Of a stretch of DNA of 32,428 nt, positions 1 through 7,171 are shown in pieces. A program made the position numbers and the translations under genes. The notes below the pieces were generated by a model. The model made no database searches. It was given only the letters and a program-made list of their open reading frames with translations, and had not been told where the DNA came from. Source of the stretch: a virus; IMG/VR virus record IMGVR_UViG_3300035664_000049, positions 1-32,428 of that record; one strand, 5' to 3'. Each line of letters opens with the position of its first letter. Within the stretch, counting starts at the first letter, position 1.

Positions 1-163
1 TACATGCCACACCCTAACCCCATGATATCGCTAGCCTTATCTTACTTTACGAGAACAAGATAACTAGTGAAGTATAACATATTGATTATATTTATTTTCT
101 TGGCCGTCCCCTGCCGCTCCCCAGCAGGATGTATATGTTAGGTGCTAAGGGGTTGAATGTATT
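1..163. repeat. Left copy of 163-bp terminal direct repeat
   Basis: The first 163 bases recur at 32266-32428 with two C/T differences, at positions 15 and 36. From position 37 to 163 the copies are identical over exactly 127 bp. The repeat shows that the sequence is circular or terminally redundant. A 127-bp exact overlap equals a common assembler k-mer size, so it may be an assembly overlap rather than a physical phage end. The repeat contains a small hairpin (CCTGC 110-114, GCAGG 124-128) and an AT-rich tract at about 70-100. Confidence 0.9.
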
Positions 164-294
164 GGCCTCTGCGAGTTTCTGGGGTCCCAGCCCCGATTTT
201 CGTTTCGGTTTCAATTTGAAAACAGTGGCGCGAGTAGAAGCGGCGGCATCTATCCTCCCATATAAAAATCCCCAACCTTTAACTAAACACAGTT
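164..294. other. Intergenic region upstream of the terminase genes
   Basis: No gene is visible here. A GC-rich hairpin (GGGG 181-184, CCCC 191-194) followed by a short ATTTT could be a weak terminator for transcripts arriving from the HTH gene across the circular junction. TATAAAAAT at 261-269 resembles a -10 box, but no good -35 lies at the right spacing and the gene at 295 lacks a clear Shine-Dalgarno. This is the natural place for a late promoter and a pac or cos site, but I cannot identify either from sequence alone. Confidence 0.35.
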
Positions 295-813
295 ATGACT
301 GACAAAACGGATATCCCTACCCAAGAAAGTGATTCTGCGATTGAGCCAGAGGTTGTGGTTGAGACTGGTGTTGAGCAAAAAAATTTATCGCCCAAAGTTT
401 ACTCTATGCCACCTCCGAGGGAGCAGCGGCGCAAGGATTACAGCAATCAGGTGTATGTTAAGGACCCTGAGATTATGGGGGCTGTGGAGCGGTTAGCGCG
501 GCTGGGCTTGAGTAAAAGTGCGGTGAGTATTGCCTGTAGGATTACCCCAGCGCAGTTAACGGCGCACTACCTGGAGGAGTATGGGAAGGGCCAAGCGGGG
601 ATGCAGGAGGTTGTTGCTAGGGGGTTAATGGACCAGGCCATGGCGGGAAATCCGCAGGTGTTGATGTACTTGGGTAAGTCTAAACTGGGTTGGACTGAAG
701 CGAATGTGGTTGAGCATGTAGGGGAGATACGAGCGGTTGTTAGTGCCAAGCCGCTTAGCCGAGAAGAGTTTGAGCAGCGTTATTTGAGGAAGGATGACGA
801 TGGAGAGCTTTGA
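295..813 (+). CDS. Terminase small subunit (putative)
   Basis: The 172-aa protein has a disordered acidic N-terminus (about 1-50) and then a helical region, about 60-135. That region reads like the helix-turn-helix DNA-recognition domain of small terminases: an ARLGLSKSAVSIACRITPAQ-type HTH followed by an oligomerisation helix and QVLMYLGKSKLGW. In this family the protein binds the packaging site and recruits the ATPase/nuclease large subunit. Here TerL lies about 2.1 kb downstream, separated by small genes. The ATG at 295 has no obvious RBS, and the ATG at residue 38 is an alternative. Assignment rests on fold-like pattern and position. Confidence 0.7.
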   Translation: MTDKTDIPTQESDSAIEPEVVVETGVEQKNLSPKVYSMPPPREQRRKDYSNQVYVKDPEIMGAVERLARLGLSKSAVSIACRITPAQLTAHYLEEYGKGQAGMQEVVARGLMDQAMAGNPQVLMYLGKSKLGWTEANVVEHVGEIRAVVSAKPLSREEFEQRYLRKDDDGEL

Positions 814-1075
814 TTATCATCATTTGCGGGAGGAGTACCTTGGTAAGTTAAACATTCCCAGCCCTATTTTGTATTGGTTGGACGTTCGGGAGATAGCGCC
901 GAAACCCTTTCGGGAGGTGTTGATTACAGGTCCTACGCAGAAGCATGCGGTCGCGTATTTGGATAGCATGGACAAGTGTTGGGTGTCTGGCGAGCAGCGG
1001 ATTGGGTTTAATGCTATGCCGCATTGGATGCATTTACCTAAAAGCCCGTTTTATGAAGAAGCGCAAAAGCGTTAG
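800..1075 (+). CDS. Small DUF551-like protein
   Basis: About 91 aa. The C-terminal HWMHLPKSP matches the HWMPLPxPP signature that ends DUF551 domains, though the N-terminal half is divergent. It overlaps the end of the small terminase gene. I chose the ATG at 800 over the one at 794 because GAGGAAGG at 786-793 is then spaced 6 nt from the start. Function is unknown; DUF551 proteins are common phage accessory proteins without an established role. It is the first of four such proteins in this block. Confidence 0.65.
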   Translation: MESFDYHHLREEYLGKLNIPSPILYWLDVREIAPKPFREVLITGPTQKHAVAYLDSMDKCWVSGEQRIGFNAMPHWMHLPKSPFYEEAQKR

Positions 1076-1256
1076 GTTGGCGGTGCCTGTTGATGTGTTT
1101 TACCGCTGTCCCAAGTGTAATTGGGTAGGGTATTGTGTAACGGATAGGTTTTACCTGCAGTGTGGCCAATGCAAGAGGGTATTTGGCTGGAGGGGTCGGG
1201 GTAGAACTGTGACTAAGGAGACATATGACAAGCGATACCAAGTTGGAATGGACTAG
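1053..1256 (+). CDS. Small zinc-ribbon protein
   Basis: A 67-aa basic protein with two CxxC knuckles (CPKC and CGQC, about residues 18-40) that should hold one zinc ion, followed by an Arg-rich tail. It may bind nucleic acid, but this is inference. A longer reading frame begins at 945; the ATG at 1053 is preferred because the extra N-terminus would lie almost wholly inside the upstream gene. It overlaps the upstream gene by 23 bp and the downstream gene by 32 bp, as expected for translationally coupled small phage genes. Confidence 0.6.
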   Translation: MKKRKSVRLAVPVDVFYRCPKCNWVGYCVTDRFYLQCGQCKRVFGWRGRGRTVTKETYDKRYQVGMD

Positions 1257-1422
1257 TGTTTGGGATGCCCTACCGGAGACGGATGAGGATATTATTTGGT
1301 GCAATCCGCATAGCGGGATTGTGATTGTAGCGCCGTACAATCGTTATTTTTGTGGTGAGTTAAGCGAGCAGTATTTTACGCATTGGATGGTTGTGCCTGA
1401 GATGCCGAAGGGGGAAGTATGA
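1225..1422 (+). CDS. DUF551-family protein
   Basis: A 65-aa protein that is essentially one DUF551 domain: it opens with WTSVWDALPE (compare WISVKERLPP) and closes with THWMVVPEMP. AAGGAG at 1215-1220 serves as RBS for the ATG at 1225. Function is unknown. It is the second of four tandem DUF551-type genes between the two terminase subunits and overlaps both neighbours, so the block is probably one transcript. Confidence 0.7.
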   Translation: MTSDTKLEWTSVWDALPETDEDIIWCNPHSGIVIVAPYNRYFCGELSEQYFTHWMVVPEMPKGEV

Positions 1423-1706
1423 AAACACCTGAAGAGTTGGCAGAGGAGTTGGCAGAGGAGTTGGCAGAGGAGTTTAGTAATTTCTTTACTGATGAACCTC
1501 GCAAAACGATGGCTAAAAACAGTTGCGGGACTGGCTACGAAGCCGCACAGGAACAAGCTACTGAAAACTCTGCGAGCATTACACTTAAAGACATTCTTGG
1601 CATGACTATAGAAGAATATCTATTCAAACACAGCGAAGAGATTGCAGAAGAAGTGCTAAACAATAATCCACTACTAAAGGCTTTAAAAGATGAGCAAGAC
1701 ACCTGA
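1419..1706 (+). CDS. Small acidic protein with capsid N-arm-like tail
   Basis: A 95-aa acidic protein of unknown function that begins in an ATGA overlap with the previous gene. The N-terminus carries three ELAE repeats encoded by a perfect 12-bp tandem repeat. Its first residues (KTPEELAEE) match those of the next gene, so the two share ancestry at the 5' end. Residues about 68-90 (YLFKHSEEIAEEVL then NNNPLLKAL) closely resemble residues about 12-34 of the major capsid protein encoded at 8265, with 14 of 23 positions identical. This suggests interaction with, or derivation from, the capsid N-arm, but the role is inferred. Confidence 0.6.
   Translation: MKTPEELAEELAEELAEEFSNFFTDEPRKTMAKNSCGTGYEAAQEQATENSASITLKDILGMTIEEYLFKHSEEIAEEVLNNNPLLKALKDEQDT
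1434..1469 (+). repeat. 12-bp tandem repeat, three perfect units
   Basis: The unit GAGTTGGCAGAG occurs three times without change and adds three ELAE units to the N-terminus of the gene at 1419. The next gene carries the same sequence once, within a 20-bp identity at 1426-1445 and 1699-1718. Slippage expansion is the likely origin, and copy number may vary between strains. Confidence 0.85.
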
Positions 1707-2121
1707 AGAGTTGGCAGAAGAGTATTTACGATATGAGAACGAGTCTCACTATTGGGCTAAACATGCTTTTCTCGCTGGCTACCAAGCCGCAGCAACGGAA
1801 TACCAAGAAAAACTAAATCAGATTAGGTTAGACCGTCCTGCGTTCAAAAAGCATGAAATAGAAAACCTTTTAAGCCAAGCTAATTCAGATGGTTTTAAGC
1901 GAGGATATGAGCAAGGTAAAATTGTTCAAAGCGAATGGATTAGCGTTAAGGATAAGCTGCCAGATAGTACGCCAATGGTATTAGCTATGTGCATTAATGG
2001 TTACGAGCTGGCTTATTATGGCAATTACGGCAAAGGACAATGGACTAATACGTTAGGCACTGAACATCTTAATGTCACCCACTGGATGCCGCTACCTGCG
2101 CCGCCGAAGGAGGAAGAATGA
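1690..2121 (+). CDS. DUF551-family protein with N-terminal helical domain
   Basis: A 143-aa protein with two parts. Residues 1-75 are charged and helical, starting like the preceding protein (KTPEELAEE). The C-terminal DUF551 domain starts at WISVKDKLPD (about residue 83) and ends THWMPLPAPP. Function is unknown. It starts 17 bp before the end of the previous gene. The DNA encoding the WISVK and THWMPLP segments nearly repeats in the next gene, suggesting fairly recent duplication of the DUF551 module. Confidence 0.75.
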   Translation: MSKTPEELAEEYLRYENESHYWAKHAFLAGYQAAATEYQEKLNQIRLDRPAFKKHEIENLLSQANSDGFKRGYEQGKIVQSEWISVKDKLPDSTPMVLAMCINGYELAYYGNYGKGQWTNTLGTEHLNVTHWMPLPAPPKEEE

Positions 2122-2390
2122 AAACATTTGAGCAGTTTTCGGCAGATTTTATTGCTGGCTTACAACCCGCAGCGCCGCAGTGGATTAGCGTTAAGGAGCG
2201 GCTGCCGCCACCGCAAGCAAACGTTTTATGGTGGAATGAAACAGCGGATCAAGCAGGAGTTTCTAGCTATAAATATATGTCGCATTGCAATGACACCATG
2301 ATTGAGTGGGGAGACGCTGGTAATATTTCAATAAAAAACTTCACCCACTGGATGCCGCTGCCTAAGCCACCGGAAGATGCTAAGGAGTAG
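2118..2390 (+). CDS. DUF551-family protein
   Basis: A 90-aa protein consisting of a short leader (about 1-20) and a DUF551 domain from WISVKERLPP to THWMPLPKPP. It starts in an ATGA overlap with the upstream gene, with AGGAGGAAG just before the start, so it is probably strongly and coupledly translated. Function is unknown. It is the last and most canonical of the four DUF551-type genes in this block. Confidence 0.75.
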   Translation: MKTFEQFSADFIAGLQPAAPQWISVKERLPPPQANVLWWNETADQAGVSSYKYMSHCNDTMIEWGDAGNISIKNFTHWMPLPKPPEDAKE

Positions 2391-2494
2391 TTGCGGCTGG
2401 TTGTCTAGTGGTGGGCGTTTTTGCTGTTTCCTGCCCCGGTAGGCATTTGTTGAAAACTGAAGATTAACAGCGTCAAGTTTCGGACAGCCGCACA
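2391..2494. other. Structured spacer between DUF551 block and nuclease-like gene
   Basis: This 104-bp spacer is flanked by a perfect 8-bp inverted repeat (TGCGGCTG 2392-2399, CAGCCGCA 2485-2492) and contains a GC-rich hairpin near 2431-2444. The arrangement recalls a tRNA acceptor stem, but no T-loop or clean cloverleaf is present. There is no U-run, so it is not a standard terminator. It could be an RNA processing or folding element between two translational units. Confidence 0.35.
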
Positions 2495-2971
2495 ATGAAA
2501 ACGCAAGCTCAATTCATTCAGGCGTTGCAAGAGTCTCAAACATACGTCAATGCGGTAGCGTCGTGGATGGCAATGCATGATTGTGATGTAGTTATTAAGC
2601 CCACCTTAATAGCTCCTAGCACAGAAGTTAGGCATGAATACATTGACAGCGGCGACATTGAGATACGCCAGCGGGTGGAAGTAAAGCATATAAGTATTGG
2701 GTTTACTTGTGCAGAGGATTTTCCCTATTCAACTATTATCGTTGATGAAGTGCATAAGGTAGATCGTATTCCAAGGGGTCAACTTTGGGGGTATGTCATA
2801 GTAAATGAGGCGGGCACGCATGTTTGTTGTCTGCGTGCGGATACCAAGGGGCGATGGACCATTCAACGTAGGCATGACAAGAAAGAAGGAGCAGAACGCG
2901 CATTTTATGTGTGCCCGGTAGCAATTGGGATGTTTTGTGCTTTGCCTGCAAAAGTAATCAATGAGCATTGA
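2495..2971 (+). CDS. PD-(D/E)XK nuclease-like phage protein (putative)
   Basis: A 158-aa protein. Residues 54-64 read D-x7-E-V-K (D54, E62, K64), the spacing of a PD-(D/E)XK nuclease core, followed by hydrophobic strands (FPYSTIIVDEVHKVD, GYVIVN). From memory the overall pattern matches an uncharacterised family encoded beside terminase genes in many podoviruses. A role in packaging or DNA processing fits the position: it overlaps TerL by 11 bp. The nuclease call is an inference from motif spacing; a four-stranded core would need structure prediction. Confidence 0.5.
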   Translation: MKTQAQFIQALQESQTYVNAVASWMAMHDCDVVIKPTLIAPSTEVRHEYIDSGDIEIRQRVEVKHISIGFTCAEDFPYSTIIVDEVHKVDRIPRGQLWGYVIVNEAGTHVCCLRADTKGRWTIQRRHDKKEGAERAFYVCPVAIGMFCALPAKVINEH

Positions 2972-4364
2972 TGAGCGGGTTATCTGGAGTCCTCAGCCAG
3001 GCCCACAGGAGATGCTGGTTAATTGCCCTATTACTCTCATCGGCTACGGCGGGGCCAGAGGCGGGGGCAAAACCGATGGGGTGTTAGGTAAGATTGCCGT
3101 GGACCAGGAGAGGTACGGCGAGAACTTTAACGCTATTTTCTTCCGTAAAGAACTACCTCAAGCCGATGACTTAATAGAACGAGCCAAGCAGATTTACCTT
3201 CCGCTTAGGGCGCACTGGCAGGACCAAAAGAAGCAGTTTACGTTTCCCAATGGGGCGCGGTTACGGTTTAGACCGCTAGGCGATGATGGGGATGCCGAGA
3301 AGTACCAAGGGCAAAACCTAAGCATGGCTTGTGTGGAGGAAGCTGGAAACTTTGCGGATCCAAGTCCTATTTATAAGCTCTTTGGAGCTTTGCGCGGTAA
3401 GGGTAATCCACAGGTCATTCTTACGTTCAATCCTGGCGGTGTAGGGCATCACTGGCTAAAGGAGTTGTTCATTAGACCAGCCCCAGCGGGTAAGAAGGTT
3501 TTGACCAAGACCTTACCCAACAATGATGCGTTTCAGTACATCTACATCCCCTCAAAAATAGCTGACAATCAAATACTGTTGGCGCAGGATCCCGGTTATG
3601 TCAGCCGGCTACATATGGTGGGTAGTCCTGAGCTAGTCCGGGCATGGTTGGAGGGGGATTGGGAGATACATGAAGGGTCTTACTTTCCAGAGTTTAGTAG
3701 CCGCCATATCGTCCCTGCTTTTAATATCCCTAAGCATTGGCCTCGTTATCTCGGTTATGATTGGGGCTACCGTAGTCCTTTTGCCGCTGTGTGGGGGGCT
3801 GTTAGTAGCGGACGCGATGACAAAGGCAATGAGGTCCCTTACCCAAAAGGGGCTATGGTCATCTACCGGGAGATGCACGGTAAGGGAGTTGATAACGTTA
3901 CCCAAGCCACCCGAATTGCAGCCGCTTCAATTGGTGAAACCGTCCACGCCGCAGCCGATCCAAGCATTTTCAATACCCAAGGAGGACCAAGCATAGCTGA
4001 CCAATTTCATGCTGTGTTTGCAAAATACAAGCACCCTAGCTTTAGACATGCCGACAATGACAGGCAGTCCGGGTGGTCCCAGATCAGACAACGGTTGGTT
4101 GCAAAGCCAGCCTTGCTGTATATTACGACTCAGTGTCCCTATCTGCTTGAAACTTTACCGGCACTAGCAATTGATAAGCGGCATCCAGAGGATGCGGATT
4201 CTACAGGGGAGGATCATGCTTGTGATGCTTTACGGTATTTGTGCAAGGAACGGCTGATTGACAGCAGTTGGGAACAACCCGCTGAGATTATGAACAAGGG
4301 CATAGTAAAGTTGCAGGCATACATTGCCCAAGTTAGGGCCGAACAGACCAGAGCAAAAATATGA
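2961..4364 (+). CDS. terL: Terminase large subunit
   Basis: A 467-aa two-domain packaging motor. The N-terminal ATPase has a Walker A GARGGGKT at residues 31-38 and a Walker B with catalytic Glu at LSMACVEEA (about 120-128), followed by the FNPGG coupling motif. The C-terminal RNase H-like nuclease shows its acidic residues at D267 (GYDWGY), D333 (AADPS) and D418 (DHACDALRY). It cuts concatemers and drives DNA into the prohead. Length is normal for the family. It is followed by portal in an ATGA overlap. This is the firmest call in the window. Confidence 0.95.
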   Translation: MSIDERVIWSPQPGPQEMLVNCPITLIGYGGARGGGKTDGVLGKIAVDQERYGENFNAIFFRKELPQADDLIERAKQIYLPLRAHWQDQKKQFTFPNGARLRFRPLGDDGDAEKYQGQNLSMACVEEAGNFADPSPIYKLFGALRGKGNPQVILTFNPGGVGHHWLKELFIRPAPAGKKVLTKTLPNNDAFQYIYIPSKIADNQILLAQDPGYVSRLHMVGSPELVRAWLEGDWEIHEGSYFPEFSSRHIVPAFNIPKHWPRYLGYDWGYRSPFAAVWGAVSSGRDDKGNEVPYPKGAMVIYREMHGKGVDNVTQATRIAAASIGETVHAAADPSIFNTQGGPSIADQFHAVFAKYKHPSFRHADNDRQSGWSQIRQRLVAKPALLYITTQCPYLLETLPALAIDKRHPEDADSTGEDHACDALRYLCKERLIDSSWEQPAEIMNKGIVKLQAYIAQVRAEQTRAKI

Positions 4365-6826
4365 AAATAAAGCCATTAGTAGAACGATTTAGCGGCGCAT
4401 ACTGGAAGAGTGAGATCGGAAAGGCAGAGGAGCGCAGCAAGAAATTTGTTGAAATGGCGGAAGAGTCTATTCGTGTTTACAACGCGCAAAAGCAGGTTGG
4501 AATCCTAAATGATACTGAACGACGACTTAACAGTTGGTGGTATTGTGTTAATACTCTTTTGCCTGCTTACTATTCGTCCACCCCGAAAGCGGAAGTAGAC
4601 CTTCGCAAGCGTGCTGGTGGAGTTATTGAGGAAATTAGTGCAGTCCTGCTTGAGCGAAACATTCAGTACAGTATGGATGTTTCCTTCCCTTTTGACGCCG
4701 TAGGTTACAATGCTGCTTTGCAGTTTCTACTTACTGGCCGCGCCGTTCTTTGGGCCAGGTATGACGCTGAGATTTACGATGAGACTATAGAAATTGCTTT
4801 GTTCCAAGCACCCGATGGCAGTCTGATTGATGACAAGGGCCAGCCGTTTACTGGCGATACTAGCCAAGCCAAGCCGGGTACGGGTGGGCTGGTAATTGTT
4901 CCAGTAACTACCCCAGCAAAGAATGAGGAATACGCTACCCTAGATGTGATTCAGTACAATGATTACCTCTGCAGTGATGGGCGCAACGAGATGGAGGTTG
5001 AGTGGCGTGCAAGGCGAGCTTTTCTAACTCGTCCTCAAGCAGAGGATATGTTTGGCTCGGACATTTCTGACGATCTAACCTACGATTCGTTTCCCGACCG
5101 TAACAAGAAAGATTGGAACCGGGATGATTCCAAGTATGAGGGGAAAGCCGAGCTATACGAGATTTGGTGTGAGGAGACTAAAAAGGTTTACTGGCTTCAC
5201 AAGAATAGCGACAAGAGCGTAATTTACTCATCTGAGCCGCCCATTGATTTTGAGAACTTCTATCCCTGCAGCATTATAGCTCAAAGCACTGACCCTGACA
5301 GCGTTCTACCTGTTTCAGACTATGCCCATGTAAAGGATCAGATCCTTGAGGTTGAGCGGCTTACTACCCGTATTCATGCCGTTACTCAGGCAATTCGTAC
5401 CAATTCAGTGTACGATGCAACGCTTGGTAACAGCATGGAACAGTTGATGCAGGGGGATCTGAAAATGATTCCGTTGATGAACTGGCCTAGCTACAAGAGC
5501 CGTGGCGGGTTAGCTGCTGGTGTTGATACGATGGATATCACGCCATATGTAAATGCACTGCAAACGTTGCAAGCGGCACGGGAAACTGCACTAAACCAGC
5601 TGTACGAAACCCTGAAGGTATCTGACCTTTTGCGCGGCACTAGCGAGCAATACAAGTCTGCTACTGCTAACCGCTTAGAGAACGCTTGGTCATCACTTGG
5701 TTTGATCGTTCGCCAAAACATGTTTGCCAAGTTTGTTAGTGATGGCATTGCCAGATTAGGCGAGATCATTGCGACTCAGTTTGAGCCGGAATTAATTTTT
5801 GAGGTTGGAGATGTGGACCGTTTGTTGGTTCCGCTATTGCCAGAACCGCAGCCTGCCCCAGAGCCTCCTCCCGCTCCAGAGGAAGGGATGCCGATGGAAC
5901 AGGCCCCTCCAATGCCGCCGCCGCCACCGGATCCAGCTATTCTTATGGCTGGATTAAAGCAGCAGATCATTAACCTTTTCCGTAGCGATGATCGCCTGAC
6001 GTACCGCATACAAATTGCAAGTGACAGCATGGTTGCAATAGACCAGATGCAGCAGCAAGTTGAGGGTGCACAAATGATGCAAACCTGCGGAGACTTTTTC
6101 AATCAAATGCGTGGGTTGATTGAACAGTACCCACCGTTGCTTGGGTTTGGCATTGAGTTGTTTCAAAACGTAATTAAACGTTTCAAGAGTGGAAAGGAAC
6201 TAGATGGCATCTTTACCAAAGCATTTGCCCAAATCGGTGAAATCCTGCAAGCCCGCGAAGAAGCAGCTAAGCAACCGCCTCCCCCGGACCCAGTGCAGCA
6301 AGAAATGCAAGCTCGTATGCAAATCGCGCAAATGGAGTCTCAAGCACGTATTCAAGCTACTCAAATGCAAATGCAGGATGCTGCTCAAAAGAATCAGCTT
6401 GCGGCAGCCGATCAGCAAATGAAGATGCAACGGGCACAACTTGATGCCCAGCTTGCTATTCAGAAGCAGCAGTTTGACGAGTACATGGGCCAGCAGGAAT
6501 TGGCCATTAAGCAGCAGGAAGTACAAATTAAGGGAAGCAATGTACAGGCTGACGTTCTGAAAATTCAGGCAATGACTGAATCGGAACAGGCCAAGCATAA
6601 CATTCAGATGGAAGCTAACCGCATGAGCCAGATTTTGGATCTGCAAAAGCTAGAGCTTGAGCAAATGCGGATCAGAATGAGCGAGTCGGAAAAGTTGATG
6701 GAAGAGCGGCGTCTTTCTGCAGAAAATGAGATTGAGCGATTGCGCGTTTCTATGGAAACAATTCGCACTATGTCACAACCGCAAGCCACTACTGCAGCAA
6801 CACCAAGCGAAAGCAAATACGGATAA
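4361..6826 (+). CDS. Portal protein with long Q-rich C-terminal extension
   Basis: An 821-aa protein directly after TerL, overlapping it by 4 bp. The N-terminal two thirds read like a podoviral portal: helical wing, NSWWYCVNTLLPAYYS region, central stem/crown with LYETLKVSDLLRG. The portal ring is the DNA entry pore at the capsid vertex and docks the terminase. Residues about 488-530 are a Pro/Glu-rich linker, and about 620-800 form a Gln/Met-rich predicted coiled coil. The total is longer than typical portals of about 700 aa, and the extension probably makes the barrel that projects into the capsid. Confidence 0.88.
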   Translation: MKIKPLVERFSGAYWKSEIGKAEERSKKFVEMAEESIRVYNAQKQVGILNDTERRLNSWWYCVNTLLPAYYSSTPKAEVDLRKRAGGVIEEISAVLLERNIQYSMDVSFPFDAVGYNAALQFLLTGRAVLWARYDAEIYDETIEIALFQAPDGSLIDDKGQPFTGDTSQAKPGTGGLVIVPVTTPAKNEEYATLDVIQYNDYLCSDGRNEMEVEWRARRAFLTRPQAEDMFGSDISDDLTYDSFPDRNKKDWNRDDSKYEGKAELYEIWCEETKKVYWLHKNSDKSVIYSSEPPIDFENFYPCSIIAQSTDPDSVLPVSDYAHVKDQILEVERLTTRIHAVTQAIRTNSVYDATLGNSMEQLMQGDLKMIPLMNWPSYKSRGGLAAGVDTMDITPYVNALQTLQAARETALNQLYETLKVSDLLRGTSEQYKSATANRLENAWSSLGLIVRQNMFAKFVSDGIARLGEIIATQFEPELIFEVGDVDRLLVPLLPEPQPAPEPPPAPEEGMPMEQAPPMPPPPPDPAILMAGLKQQIINLFRSDDRLTYRIQIASDSMVAIDQMQQQVEGAQMMQTCGDFFNQMRGLIEQYPPLLGFGIELFQNVIKRFKSGKELDGIFTKAFAQIGEILQAREEAAKQPPPPDPVQQEMQARMQIAQMESQARIQATQMQMQDAAQKNQLAAADQQMKMQRAQLDAQLAIQKQQFDEYMGQQELAIKQQEVQIKGSNVQADVLKIQAMTESEQAKHNIQMEANRMSQILDLQKLELEQMRIRMSESEKLMEERRLSAENEIERLRVSMETIRTMSQPQATTAATPSESKYG

Positions 6827-6847
6827 TATTGTTGCTGTTAGCTATGG

Positions 6848-7171
6848 ATGATTATGAGTAAGTATAAATTGTTTCAATGGTGCCCCATTCAACTTAAGGT
6901 TGTTCCGATTGAGGAAGTACAGCGTCGGGTACAATCTAATGCGCGGGATTTGTTCATCCAGGATGAGATGGAACCAACCCGCAATCCACTAAACCCGAAG
7001 GAAATATACACAAGCAAAGCTAAACTGCGAGAAGCATACAAAGCTGCAGGAGCGGTAGAAATTGGCGATGCGTATGATCGGGGCTACGATCCACAAAAGG
7101 GATCGGAGCGTCGCCAAAGTGAGTTAGTTAAACGAGTAATGAGCCAAGTGAGGGATAGGCTAAATGGATAA
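6848..7171 (+). CDS. Small head-gene-cluster protein, unknown
   Basis: A 107-aa basic protein between portal and scaffold, a position where many podoviruses encode a small uncharacterised protein. The middle part (KLREAYKAAGAVEIGD) fits that group from memory. It has no membrane segment and no metal motif. A second ATG two codons in (6854) is an equally possible start, and the RBS is weak. It overlaps the scaffold gene by 8 bp, so a head-assembly role is plausible but unproven. Confidence 0.65.
   Translation: MIMSKYKLFQWCPIQLKVVPIEEVQRRVQSNARDLFIQDEMEPTRNPLNPKEIYTSKAKLREAYKAAGAVEIGDAYDRGYDPQKGSERRQSELVKRVMSQVRDRLNG

Noticed and set aside
2391-2494. tRNA-like arrangement in the spacer (paired ends, TAGTGGT-type segment)
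   Set aside because: The 101-nt span has no T-loop consensus or anticodon arm of correct length; only the outer repeat is convincing.
6200-6646. 148-aa antisense frame inside the portal gene
   Set aside because: It mirrors the Gln-rich coiled-coil codons (CTG/CAG complements), giving a Leu-rich artefact.
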